Source of the DNA: Bradyrhizobium niftali
Lineage (GTDB): Bacteria > Pseudomonadota > Alphaproteobacteria > Rhizobiales > Xanthobacteraceae
NCBI RefSeq assembly: GCF_004571025.1
Contig: NZ_SPQT01000018.1
Span: 62,001 to 126,000 of the forward strand
DNA: 64,000 nt
Direction: 5' to 3'
Position 1 is the first letter of the stretch; every line of letters begins with the position of its first letter. Shown here one piece after another: positions 33,342 through 41,712 of the stretch. The notes under the pieces were generated by a model that saw only the letters and a program-made list of their open reading frames with translations, ran no database searches and was not told the origin of the DNA. Position numbers and translations under genes: made by a program.

Positions 33342-36300
33342 TCAATGGAGTGCGCTGTCGGGTCGCGAAGGCAGAGAGGTCATTGCTTCCAGCTGCGCTG
33401 TTCGCGTTGCCAACATGGCGAGCAAGCTCTTGTGCAGCCGATCCCCGGGTTCGAAATTTTGCGCGAGCCTTCGGACGGTCTCGACAAATCGCATGCGATA
33501 CGTCGCCGCTCTGTCGACGTCTCCGTACCTCGCGAAGATCTCGGCGGCCGTGCGGTACACCCGCCAGGAAGCAATCGGGAAGTCGGCACCGTCGACGATC
33601 TCCAGCGCGCGGGACAGCTGCAAGTGAGCCTCCGCTGAATTGCCCAAGGCAAGCGCAGTACGCGCGAGCAGTCCGTGGGCCTGGGCCAGGTGATTGAGAT
33701 CCGGGGCCGTGGCCACATAGTCGTGGAGCTGGCGAGCACAGCTCTGAGCCTGCGTAAAGTCGTCAACCTGCAAGTAATACTCGCCGAGGCAATGATACAC
33801 CTGCGTCGCGGCGGTAAATTCGATGTCGATGCCTTCTTCAAGCCGGCGGCGCTCAATATCGTCAAATTGCCTGCGAGCTCCCGACGGATCGTTCAGGCCG
33901 ACATAGGCCTTGGCAAGGACGGCCCGCTTGTGGAAGTACGTCGACTGATCGCCGACCAGCAGACTATCGTCGACGCTTTCGCAGAGCTCCCGGGCTCCAT
34001 CAAAGTCCATCGCTTCGACGTGCAGCCACGCAAGCGTCAGCCGGCACAATGCGCTGCTGGGGCCGTTCGCGTTCCTGACGGCCAGTTCGAGGCCGGCCGT
34101 GATTTCACGTCGCAATTCGCGCCATTCGCCGAGATGAATAAGCGCGATTGACTCAAGAACGTTGAACAGAACAAAAGTGTAAACGTCGCCAGCCAGACGC
34201 GCCAATCGCTTGCCTTCCGTGCCGGCGCGCCGACACTCCTGGTACCGCGACCTCCAGCAATCAACGATACCGGATATTCCGTTGCGCCTGATCAAGATGC
34301 CATAATTCGTGGCATTCGCGCTCAGCTCGATCGCCCTGTCGCAGAGCGTGGCGTCCTGTTTGCGCCAGCCGTTGAGGAACAGGTTGACGCTCGCGCTGCT
34401 GCCCTGGACCAGGGCCTTGAACGTGTCGTCCGCAAGCGCCTGGCTTCGCGACAGTACATCTTCGGCGGCCTCAAGGCAGGCGTGGCGATCCACGCGCAAG
34501 CAGAGACTGCTCACAGCCGTGAGGCCGTTGAGCTGTTGCTGGACATCGCCCGCTTGTTCGGCGCAGGCAATCATGTCTCGCAGATCACGGATGGAGCCGA
34601 CGAGGTCGCCGCACGAGCGATGCGCCCAGCTTCGCTGCCGCAGAAGAGCGACGCGGGTTGAGAAATTGTCGGCAGCATCGAAACGATCGAGTATGCCAAG
34701 CGCGCGGGTGAGATAGCTTGCGGCCTCCGCATGGCCGAGGCGTTTCGTCGAGCTCTTTGCCGTTTCCTGGAGGTAGCGCAACGCCCTCGGAAAGTCGCGA
34801 CCCTGCTCAAAGTGAAGTGCGAGCGCGGGCGCTATTTCGGAGGTGCGGCCGGCATAGGCCTCCTCCAGCCTCTTGCCCAGGCGCTTGTGCGTTTGTGCGC
34901 GGCGCCCGGGCGGAAGATTCTGGTAAATGATGTTCTGATAGAGAATGTGCCGGAAGGCGTAGGAGCCCGAATATGTGCCATCGGGCCACTCGGAAACCCC
35001 CGAACGAACGAGGATTTGATCCTTCCGGATCGACGCTTCGATGTCCCTTTCAACGTCGATCGCATCGTCGGACAGGCCGGCCGCAACGAGGGCCGCAGAA
35101 AATTCCTCGCCGGCAACGCTGGCGACATCAAGGAGACGCCGCTCGTTGTCGGTGAGGCGATCGAGCTCATGGCCGATCATGTTCACGAGGCTGTCTGGAA
35201 TGCGGTCCTGCGTAAATGCCGCCTGTGAGGACAGGCGCCATCCGTCGTCCATTTCGACTATCGACTCCTGGTCGATCAAGTGTTTGAGCAGCGTGGCAAC
35301 AAACAAGGGATGTCCCAGCGTTCGCTCGAACACCGGCTTTGACAGGCTGGAGGCAAGTTCCTCGTCGTCGAAGCGCAATGCCAGGTAACGCTCGACCTCC
35401 GAGCGCGACAACCGATCGAGGCGCAATTCGCTGCAGTATCCATGAATCTCGAGATCCCGGTGCAGGCGAGGAATGGGATGCCCGCCGACGGAACTGTCGG
35501 CCGGACGATAGGAGCAGAGGACCAGCACGCGCGCCTTGCCGTTCCCGCGCGCGAAGCGAGACAGTACGTCGAGGGTCGCGAAGTCGCTCCAATGCAGATC
35601 TTCGAGAACAAGAACCCAGGGGCGGTCGATGCTCAGCGCTTCCAGAAGATCGCAGAATTCGCGCAGCATCCGTTCGCGCGTCGCGCCGAACACTTCCTCC
35701 TGGAAAGCCGCGCGTTCCGATGCGTCGATGACGCCGGGCAATTGCAGGATCCAGGTGGGGGCGTGGGCGCGAACTGCCGAAATCAATTCCGGACCGTTTG
35801 CGCGATAACGGCTCACCAGCGCATCGATGAGTGGAAGAAAAACTTCGTCTGTTCCGAAACGTTCGGTGCAGCGCCCATAGAGCTGATCGAAGCCCTGGTC
35901 CGTTAGCTGCTCGACCGCCTTGGCGATGAAGGCCGTCTTGCCAATTCCGGCTTCTCCGGTGACAAAAGCCATCTGCCGTTTGCCGGACAAGACGTGCCGT
36001 GTCATCTGGTCGATCGTCTCGAAGGAGGGTGTCCGGCCGACCACCAGGGTGGAGATTTCGGTTTTCAGAGGTACGACCGCGTTCTCGACCTCCCTGGCCG
36101 CTTCCCGCACCGTGCCGATAAAGCGGACGCCTTTGCGCGGTAAGGTCTTGATCAGCCGCTGCATCTCGCCGGAATCGCCTATTCCCGTGCGGGCTGCGTT
36201 GATGCGGGTGGTGAGCGCTGACTCCGAGACGATGCGCCCGCCCCAAATTGCACTGATTAGATCGTCCTTCGTCACCACCCGGGTGCGGTGGCGGATCAGA

Positions 36301-36407
36301 TATTCGAGGACGTCAAAAACCTGAGGCTGCAACGGGATCGTACGTCCGTCACGGCGCAATTCCCGCCGGTCGGTGTCGAGGACAAACTCGTCAAATAGAT
36401 ACAGCAA
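33342..36407 (-). CDS. Winged-helix / AAA-type ATPase / TPR regulator
   Basis: About 1021 residues if the TTG at 36407 is the start (giving MLYLFDEFVLDTDRRELRR, the usual opening; the frame extends to 36488). Residues about 1-105 are an OmpR/PhoB-type winged helix (VFDVLEYLIRHRTRVVTKDDLISAIWGG). Residues about 140-430 are an AAA/STAND-like ATPase with Walker A TGEAGIGKTAF and Walker B WVLVLEDLHWSD. The rest is helical TPR-like repeats (for example DFPRALRYLQETAKSSTKRLGHAEAASYLTRAL). It is a cytoplasmic signal-dependent regulator of unknown ligand, divergent from the small membrane protein and TauE genes. Confidence 0.85.
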   Translation of the reverse strand: MLYLFDEFVLDTDRRELRRDGRTIPLQPQVFDVLEYLIRHRTRVVTKDDLISAIWGGRIVSESALTTRINAARTGIGDSGEMQRLIKTLPRKGVRFIGTVREAAREVENAVVPLKTEISTLVVGRTPSFETIDQMTRHVLSGKRQMAFVTGEAGIGKTAFIAKAVEQLTDQGFDQLYGRCTERFGTDEVFLPLIDALVSRYRANGPELISAVRAHAPTWILQLPGVIDASERAAFQEEVFGATRERMLREFCDLLEALSIDRPWVLVLEDLHWSDFATLDVLSRFARGNGKARVLVLCSYRPADSSVGGHPIPRLHRDLEIHGYCSELRLDRLSRSEVERYLALRFDDEELASSLSKPVFERTLGHPLFVATLLKHLIDQESIVEMDDGWRLSSQAAFTQDRIPDSLVNMIGHELDRLTDNERRLLDVASVAGEEFSAALVAAGLSDDAIDVERDIEASIRKDQILVRSGVSEWPDGTYSGSYAFRHILYQNIIYQNLPPGRRAQTHKRLGKRLEEAYAGRTSEIAPALALHFEQGRDFPRALRYLQETAKSSTKRLGHAEAASYLTRALGILDRFDAADNFSTRVALLRQRSWAHRSCGDLVGSIRDLRDMIACAEQAGDVQQQLNGLTAVSSLCLRVDRHACLEAAEDVLSRSQALADDTFKALVQGSSASVNLFLNGWRKQDATLCDRAIELSANATNYGILIRRNGISGIVDCWRSRYQECRRAGTEGKRLARLAGDVYTFVLFNVLESIALIHLGEWRELRREITAGLELAVRNANGPSSALCRLTLAWLHVEAMDFDGARELCESVDDSLLVGDQSTYFHKRAVLAKAYVGLNDPSGARRQFDDIERRRLEEGIDIEFTAATQVYHCLGEYYLQVDDFTQAQSCARQLHDYVATAPDLNHLAQAHGLLARTALALGNSAEAHLQLSRALEIVDGADFPIASWRVYRTAAEIFARYGDVDRAATYRMRFVETVRRLAQNFEPGDRLHKSLLAMLATRTAQLEAMTSLPSRPDSALH

Positions 36408-36488
36408 AACAATGCCTTCGGAGGTGCGCGCGTGGCGGATATTCAACCGGTACACCGGCCCGAAATCAAGCACACCCTTCAGAATCAA

Positions 36489-36910
36489 GGAAACGATAAG
36501 AACAAATTAAGCTCGCCTTAAAGCGTGGCGCGGCGTCCCGCCCGATACTTCCAGCCGTATCCAGTCACTCACACAAGGTGCTCGTGTCATGCGCTTGGAA
36601 GAAAAGGCGCGGCGTCTCACCCGCGTGTTCTATAGGTTGTTGCTTCACAAGATGTTTCAGTCGATCGCGGCATCCTCCGTACCATTGTTTAACAGCAGAG
36701 CTTCAACCAGAAGCGATGCGTTATTTTCAGCGAGTTCGTTTGGCGTCTCCACGGGCTCTTCCCGAAAAGACGGCTGGTTTGGGCACCTCCTTCAAGCGCT
36801 CCACCATTCGCGACGCCTGCAGGCAGGGCGCACCCTTCGACAGAATCGTCACCTGGTCGACAGTAGGTGGCCCCAGTTTGCCTCTCGGTCGGATGTTGGA
36901 GGGAGCGACA
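36489..36910. other. Intergenic region
   Basis: About 420 bp between divergent genes. Overlapping open frames on both strands lack ribosome sites and conserved features; the region probably carries the two promoters. Confidence 0.35.
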
Positions 36911-37099
36911 ATGCCGGTCAGTGAAAAGTCGTCCGAACGCAAGCATCGGATTTCGGCGCCGGGCGAGAATACGCTGCTCGCAACGATCGCCATCTGCGTT
37001 GTCATTTTTCACATCCTCGCGGCCACGATGTTGACTTCGATCCGCCAGAGTGATGCCGGGGCACCGCCCGAGCCGCCCGGACTGTCGTCCGGGGACTAA
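36911..37099 (+). CDS. Small single-pass membrane protein
   Basis: A 62-residue protein. The ATG at 36911 is preceded by GGAGGGAG at about eight bases. After a charged N-terminus (SEKSSERKHR) comes one hydrophobic helix, LLATIAICVVIFHILAATML (about residues 22-41), then a polar proline-rich tail. It lies 50 bp upstream of the TauE/SafE gene on the same strand and may belong to its unit. No function is known. Confidence 0.55.
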   Translation: MPVSEKSSERKHRISAPGENTLLATIAICVVIFHILAATMLTSIRQSDAGAPPEPPGLSSGD

Positions 37100-37149
37100 T
37101 CGCCAGGTCGCTATTCCAGCATTTGACAGACAAGAAGAAGGGTTAGCTC

Positions 37150-37878
37150 ATGGGCGACATGGCGTCGTTTTGCCTGCTCAGTATCGCTGTGTTTTGCGGA
37201 GCTTTCGTCTCGGGCCTCGCGGGCTTTGCCTTTTCGGCGGTGGCCGGCGCGATTCTCCTTCACGTTCTCCCACCACGGGAGGCGGTCCCGCTGATGATGG
37301 CTTGCAGCATCACCGTGCAAGCGGCGGGTCTTTGGGCCTTGAGAAAAAGCATCCGCTGGAAACAGAGCTCGGGACTGGTCGTCGGTGGATTGCTTGGCGT
37401 TCCGATCGCCGTGTGGTTGCTGCAAGCTGCAGACGCGCGGATCTTCAGAGAGAGCTTTGGTATCGCCGTCGCCTGCTACGCGGCCTACACGTTATTCCGG
37501 CCGGTGCTTTCTCATCGCTTGCAGATGAATGCGGGACGTAATGCATTAATCGGCTTCGGCGGAGGCTTTGTCGGCGGGTTGACGGCAATGCCGGGTGCAA
37601 TACCGACCATATGGTGTGACATCCACGGCGTGCCAAAAACCGAGCAGCGCGGAATGGTTCAACCCTTCATCGCCGCCATGCAGATATTGGCACTTGTGCT
37701 CATGCTGATCCGAGGAGATCTGTCGACAAAGGTCCTGGTTGACTTCGCCGTCACCATCCCGGCGCTCCTTGTAGGAACGGCGCTCGGGATTTTCGTCTTT
37801 CGCTGCGTCAATGACGCCCTGTTCCGGCGAATTATTCTCAGCATCTTGCTGGTTTCGGGACTGTTGCTGGTGTTGTAG
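37150..37878 (+). CDS. TauE/SafE family transporter
   Basis: A 242-residue membrane protein with about eight hydrophobic helices. The family signature is in the first helix: FCGAFVSGLAGFAFSAVAGAILLHVLPPREAVPLMMACS. A symmetric second half has GFGGGFVGGLTAMPGAIPTIWCDIHGVPK. TauE/SafE proteins export sulfite or sulfoacetate or take up organic anions; the substrate here is unknown. It is convergent with the isochorismatase-like gene. Confidence 0.85.
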   Translation: MGDMASFCLLSIAVFCGAFVSGLAGFAFSAVAGAILLHVLPPREAVPLMMACSITVQAAGLWALRKSIRWKQSSGLVVGGLLGVPIAVWLLQAADARIFRESFGIAVACYAAYTLFRPVLSHRLQMNAGRNALIGFGGGFVGGLTAMPGAIPTIWCDIHGVPKTEQRGMVQPFIAAMQILALVLMLIRGDLSTKVLVDFAVTIPALLVGTALGIFVFRCVNDALFRRIILSILLVSGLLLVL

Positions 37879-37952
37879 TTACGCCCGTCGCGCCACCAGG
37901 CGAGGGTGACGAGGCCCGCAACGGTTCCAGGATCCTCGTCACCCGGCTCAGC

Positions 37953-38609
37953 TCAGCCCGCGCTTTTCGGGACCGGTGTGTTGAGCAGCTGCTGCTCCCA
38001 CAGGAACGCGATGCCACTCCCGCCGGCATGCTGCAGGATCACCTCCGTCAGCTTGACGGCTTGGTCGGCCCTGGCCCAGTCGCGCTGCCATTCGGCCGCC
38101 ACTGCCAACCAGGTCATCATGTTGGCGCCGGCCGTAATCATGCGCTGGATGGCGACCTCGTGGGCCTCGACCGAGACGGCACCGGACGCATCTGTGACCA
38201 CAGTGACGTCCCAGCCTTCGCCGAGGGCCTGGATCGTCGGCATCGCGACGCATATCTCGGTCCACAGACCGGCGATGATCAGCTGCTTGCGGCCCGTGGC
38301 CTTGACCGCGTCCACCACCTTCTTGTCCTGCCAGGTGTTGATGAACGTCCGATCGATCACCTCCTGTCCGGGGAACACTTCGGTGATCTGAGGGAAGAGG
38401 AGGCCACCACGCTCGGCAATCACGCTCGTCAGGATCGTGGGGACACCGAAGGCCTTTGCTGCCTTCGCGAGAGCTGCCGTGTTGTTGATCACCATCTGCG
38501 GTTCATGGCTGTTCACGTTCGCAAGCTGGTAGGGCTGGTGGTCGATCAGAACGAGCACTGAGTCTTCGGGGCGAAGAAGCGAAGCAAGGCCGTTACGAAG
38601 TTTCATCAT
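37953..38609 (-). CDS. Isochorismatase-like hydrolase (YcaC type)
   Basis: A 218-residue cysteine hydrolase. The catalytic aspartate is in DSVLVLIDHQPYQ (about residue 23), and the nucleophile cysteine in IAGLWTEICVAMPTIQAL (about residue 119), with the cis-peptide-like GLWTEIC. The lysine position is filled in the INTWQDKK region. The length and the C-terminal WLAVAAEWQRDW stretch fit YcaC-related proteins. It is divergent from a LysR gene, a common pairing in which the regulator controls the hydrolase. Substrate unknown. Confidence 0.86.
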   Translation of the reverse strand: MMKLRNGLASLLRPEDSVLVLIDHQPYQLANVNSHEPQMVINNTAALAKAAKAFGVPTILTSVIAERGGLLFPQITEVFPGQEVIDRTFINTWQDKKVVDAVKATGRKQLIIAGLWTEICVAMPTIQALGEGWDVTVVTDASGAVSVEAHEVAIQRMITAGANMMTWLAVAAEWQRDWARADQAVKLTEVILQHAGGSGIAFLWEQQLLNTPVPKSAG

Positions 38610-38744
38610 GACATCCCTTTGTTGCCGTTGAATGCGGCATCGGTTTTGGGGAGACGCTCGCCAGAGGCGGCGTCACCTGGAGGGTTTATTGCCGTTCCCG
38701 CGTTCGATGCGGTAGTACCGTTTCGTGGCAAGCTGTGTCGCGAA

Positions 38745-39628
38745 ATGAGGTACGCCAAATTGGACATCGAAGAGCTGCGGACATTCGTAGAAGTTGCCGA
38801 CGCTGGCGGAGTTTCGCCTGCTGCGCTTCGGCTCGGCGTTGCCAAGTCAATCGTCAGTCGACGGCTCTTGCGGCTTGAATCGGAACTTGGTGTCCAGCTC
38901 CTTGCACGAACCACCCGCGGCGCCGCTCTAACGGAAGCTGGCGCGACGTTCCGTGACTATGCTGCCAGAGTCTGCACCGAGATCGACGTGGCCAAAGAGA
39001 CGATCCTGCCTGCCGGCGAGCTTCGTGGGCGCTTGCGAGTTGCTGTGCCGCTGTCCTTCGGCTCGAACTACTTCGCCCCCATGATGGCGGAAATGGCGCG
39101 ACGACACCCCCAGCTCCAAATCCACACCTGCTACAGTGACCAATTCGTCGATCTCATCGCAGAAGGTTATGACTGCGCGATTCGAATTGGCCATCTTCAA
39201 GACTCAAATTTGATCGCCAAGCGCGTCGGACCTATCTACGGCAAGTTCGTCGCGAGGCCTGGCTACGTCAAAGAGCACGGGTCGCCTGAGACACCCGAGG
39301 AACTCATCGCCCATCAAGCTCTGATGCAGGGCACGGAAGCTTGGCAGCTCATGGCGACAAGATCATCACGGTTCGTCCACAGGGTCGCTTCAAGGCCGAC
39401 AACGGCACAGCTCTGGTGGCCGCCGCAGCAGCAGGACTCGGGATTGCCTACCTCCCCGATTTCCTCACTGATGAATTGCTGGCATCGGGGAGGCTTGTTT
39501 CCGTCATGACCCGTCATCCACCGCCTCCGGCGGGTGCCTATGTCATCCGTCCGCCCGGCCAGCATCCCGCGCGGAAGATCCGGGTCCTCACGGAATTGCT
39601 GATCGAGCATTGCGATCGGGTCAAGTGA
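38745..39628 (+). pseudogene. LysR family regulator, frameshifted
   Basis: Starting at ATG 38745, residues 1-60 form the LysR helix-turn-helix (LDIEELRTFVEVADAGGVSPAALRLGVAKSIVSRRLLRLE). The effector domain reads well up to EAWQLM near 39352, where the frame changes: the remaining family sequence (GDKIITVRPQGRFKADNGTALVAAAAAGLGIAYLPDFL and onward) continues in a different frame and stops at 39628. A single-base indel near 39350 in GCTCATGGCGACAAG explains it. It is either a recent pseudogene or an assembly error. It is divergent from the isochorismatase-like gene it probably regulated. Confidence 0.82.
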
Positions 39629-39683
39629 TTGATCGGCGGGTGGGCCCGGCAGGGCTCGAACCTGCAACCAGACCGTTATGAGC
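39623..39683 (-). repeat. tRNA-Met(CAU) 3'-half fragment, att-like direct repeat copy 1
   Basis: Read on the minus strand, this is the anticodon arm (CTCATAACG loop), variable region, T arm (GGTTCGAG) and acceptor strand (GGGCCCA) of an elongator tRNA-Met(CAU), but without the 5' half. The last triplet is CCC, not CCA. With 15 flanking bases it matches 41390-41450 at 58 of 61 positions. It marks an integrase attachment site or its footprint. It begins directly at the end of the LysR pseudogene. Confidence 0.75.
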
Positions 39684-39708
39684 TGCGGGGGTATCGGACG
39701 CGTTCGTT

Positions 39709-39751
39709 GATTTTCCTGCGTTTTCGTTCGGGTTCGATCGCGTTCGTTGCG
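39709..39751 (-). repeat. Dispersed 43-nt repeat, integrase-tail type (copy 2)
   Basis: This matches 20022-20065 at 36 of 43 positions and lies 25 bp from the tRNA fragment, where the 3' end of an integrase gene would be expected. On the minus strand it reads through toward HNGLVAGSSPAGPT, the tail that integrases gain by running into the tRNA. Confidence 0.5.
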
Positions 39752-40053
39752 ATTGGTTCTCGCCGTTTCTGGTGCTGATCTGGTGCCGCGCTCTGGGGCC
39801 GAGGCGCTCTTGCCTGGGCCGCAGCTGCTGAACCGGGCGTGCTTCTGACCTGGTGAACGGGAACATCGACGTTCGTGATCTCGCCGGCAGCGCCTGCTCC
39901 GACCGCGCCACCGAAGCGGATGACTACAAAGTAATACCCACATAGCGCTGACGGTCTCTCTGGAAGCCAGCGGCAACACCTGTTGCGCGCTTCATCGAGG
40001 CCGACCCCGATCGGCGATCGGCCTTTGCTTCTCGTTCAAAATGCGCGAGTCAT

Positions 40054-40067
40054 TTGAGATGGATCAA
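40054..40067. promoter_or_regulatory. FixK/FNR-type box
   Basis: TTGA-GATGGA-TCAA fits TTGA-N6-TCAA and lies 85 bp upstream of the small ORF at 40152. Such sites in Bradyrhizobium mediate FixK2 control under low oxygen. Confidence 0.5.
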
Positions 40068-40151
40068 ACCGATCGATCGCGGCGCAGCTCTTACTGACAA
40101 CAACAAAGAAAACAGGCATTCGGGTGGTGTGCTGCTTCGAGGGGGCAGGCC

Positions 40152-40355
40152 ATGGCGCAACAAGTACTTGGTGGGCTTGCCGATAACGCCAGCCTTGAGG
40201 GCCGCGACGGCAGCGAAGCAGAGTTGACCTTCGACCACTTGTTGAGAGTCTATTTCGCAAGGCTCCTGGTCGGAGAATTCCCGGCAATGAGCGACGTGAG
40301 CCGCTCGCTCGAGCTACCCTCGGCTCCACGAAACAGCCGTTCCCGCTCAAACTAG
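40152..40355 (+). CDS. Small hypothetical protein
   Basis: A 67-residue ORF with no strong ribosome site (GGGGGCAGGCC precedes the ATG at about 7-10 bases). It contains EAELTFDHLLRVYFARLLVGEFPAMSDVSRSLELP, a mostly helical pattern, and an Arg/Ser tail. It lies downstream of a FixK-type box. No family is recognised. Confidence 0.4.
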   Translation: MAQQVLGGLADNASLEGRDGSEAELTFDHLLRVYFARLLVGEFPAMSDVSRSLELPSAPRNSRSRSN

Positions 40356-40437
40356 CAGCAGGCGGGGCGCGGTCGTCTGGCGCCTTCGGGCCATCGCGAT
40401 GCGAGGATGTGCGTGATGGAGAAGCGCCGGCGCCAGC

Positions 40438-40451
40438 TTGATCTGGATCAA
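40438..40451. promoter_or_regulatory. Perfect FixK/FNR box
   Basis: TTGAT-CTGG-ATCAA is a perfect 14-bp palindrome identical to the optimum for FNR/FixK proteins. It lies 131 bp upstream of the exported small protein at 40583. Confidence 0.75.
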
Positions 40452-40582
40452 CGACGCTTCCGCAACGTCGTGGCTCGCTGCACGTGACGTTCACCGGGCG
40501 TACGCTGGTTGCTATGGCGACTGAGCAGGGAGCCTGCCGGACAATCGCCTGGTGTCGTCGGCAATCGGAGGAGGCCCATCTC

Positions 40583-40822
40583 ATGAGGAAGATGTGCTTG
40601 GCTGCCGTACTTTGCGCCCTCGAGGTGGCCTTGGCAACGGCCGCCTTTGCCAAGACGTCGCGCCCAAAAGTTATGACCGCCGCCGACGTTCGCCAAGCCG
40701 GACCTCTGGTGGATAGTTGCCGGGGCGGCTTTGTCGGCAGGCAAGACCTATTTGATCGCAACAACAGGAATAATCTGCGGTCCGATTGGCCTGGTCCTCC
40801 GGCTCAACCAGGCCAGTTCTGA
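40583..40822 (+). CDS. Small exported protein, possibly frameshifted
   Basis: An 80-residue ORF whose ATG has GGAGGAGG about eight bases upstream. Residues 1-25 are a signal peptide (MRKMCLAAVLCALEVALATA, cleavage near AFA). The rest becomes polar and Asn/Arg-rich after about residue 50 (CRGG). In the next frame the same DNA gives a much more hydrophobic continuation (WWIVAGAALSAGKTYLIATT, then GIICGPIGLVLRL), so an indel near 40705-40720 may have broken a longer membrane-associated protein. It is downstream of a perfect FixK-type box. Confidence 0.45.
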   Translation: MRKMCLAAVLCALEVALATAAFAKTSRPKVMTAADVRQAGPLVDSCRGGFVGRQDLFDRNNRNNLRSDWPGPPAQPGQF

Positions 40823-40890
40823 CGCAGCGCTTCTTTGTGGCATTTCAGAGCCGTTCCATTCGCAGCGCTTAAAGCGTGAAGGAGGTCGAG

Positions 40891-41265
40891 ATGACAATAG
40901 CCGCATTATCTGCAGCGCTCCTCGGAAGCCAATTGCTTGTGATGCCCGTCTCCGATCGCGTTCCCGAACTAAAGGTGGAGGTAATGTGCAAAGCCACCGC
41001 GGCTGACGACAAGGCTATGGGGCTTGCCCTGCCTCAGAGCTTTGCCGACTGCATGCGCGATGAGACCACTGCGCAGGAGCAGCTCAGCACGGTTTGGGGG
41101 ACTGCTCCCGTTGCCCTTCGTGATCGCTGCGAGGGTGAAGCCACAGCCGGCGGAAGCCAGAGCTATGTCGATCTTCTCACCTGTGTCCAGATGGCAGAGT
41201 GGGCGAAATCGCCATCAACTGCGACGCGGTTGAGGGGAGCAAGCAAGGATCGAAATTCACAGTGA
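40891..41265 (+). CDS. Conserved hypothetical protein
   Basis: A 124-residue protein starting at ATG 40891 with AAGGAGG at 40879-40885. It contains VPELKVEVMCKATAADDKAMGLALPQSFADCMRDETTAQEQLSTVWG, and YVDLLTCVQMAEWAK, with four cysteines in the body (C, C, C and C at roughly 33, 49, 80 and 97). Small proteins of this pattern are widespread in Bradyrhizobium but have no assigned function. A weak hydrophobic N-terminus (IAALSAALLGSQLLVMPV) may be a signal peptide. It is the third gene of the tRNA-repeat-bounded unit. Confidence 0.65.
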   Translation: MTIAALSAALLGSQLLVMPVSDRVPELKVEVMCKATAADDKAMGLALPQSFADCMRDETTAQEQLSTVWGTAPVALRDRCEGEATAGGSQSYVDLLTCVQMAEWAKSPSTATRLRGASKDRNSQ

Positions 41266-41389
41266 TCCGGCAGCTCTCCTTTCGGGAGCGTGGTGCGGCA
41301 GTTGCGGACCGCTGAGAGAACCGCAATGAGCAATGAGGGTGAGGCGTTTCTGGTGCGCTTGCCCAGCGGTCAGCGAAAGGAGGTCCGAT

Positions 41390-41450
41390 AAGTGATTGAT
41401 CGGCTGGTGGGCCCGGCAGGACTCCAACCTGCAACCAGACCGTTATGAGC
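41390..41450 (-). repeat. tRNA-Met(CAU) 3'-half fragment, att-like direct repeat copy 2
   Basis: This is the same 61-nt segment as at 39623-39683 with three differences; here the terminal CCA is intact. Again only the 3' half of a tRNA-Met is present. Short ORFs reading through it give the well-known artefact tails (ARQDSNLQPDRYER). A GCGCGCGTTCGTGCGCG stretch follows at about 41501, as at the first copy. The gap 41266-41712 holds no gene. Confidence 0.75.
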
Positions 41451-41712
41451 GCAGCGAATATCCGGAATATCTGAGTATTTTCAACAAAGCTCGTGCATTC
41501 TTGCGCGCGTTCGTGCGCGTTTGTTCACGGGGTTCTGATGGTGGGCGTGCGGCTGCGGCCCCATTGATCTTGTCGGCTTTCGCGTGGAGACCGGAAGTCA
41601 TGCGCCGTCGACAGAAACGACGCGATTGACCCAGTTGGGACCTATCGAAATCGACAAAGCACTTAACTTGGATGGACCTGAAGGGCTGAGACGTGCGCCA
41701 CTGCGGCCTTAA

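Noticed and set aside
33196..33627. Plus-strand ORF between the stress protein and the large regulator
   Set aside because: It mostly overlaps the 3' end of the regulator in antisense and lacks a ribosome site.
36578..36910. Long open frame leading into the 62-residue membrane protein
   Set aside because: The upstream part has no conserved features, and GGAGGGAG directly precedes the internal ATG at 36911.
39629..39911. ORF ending NGLVAGSSPAGPT and plus-strand ORF with ARQDSNLQPDRYER
   Set aside because: Both are read-throughs of the tRNA-Met fragments and are known annotation artefacts, not genes.
41390..41450. Complete tRNA gene
   Set aside because: Only anticodon arm to acceptor end is present; no D arm or 5' acceptor strand follows on the minus strand.
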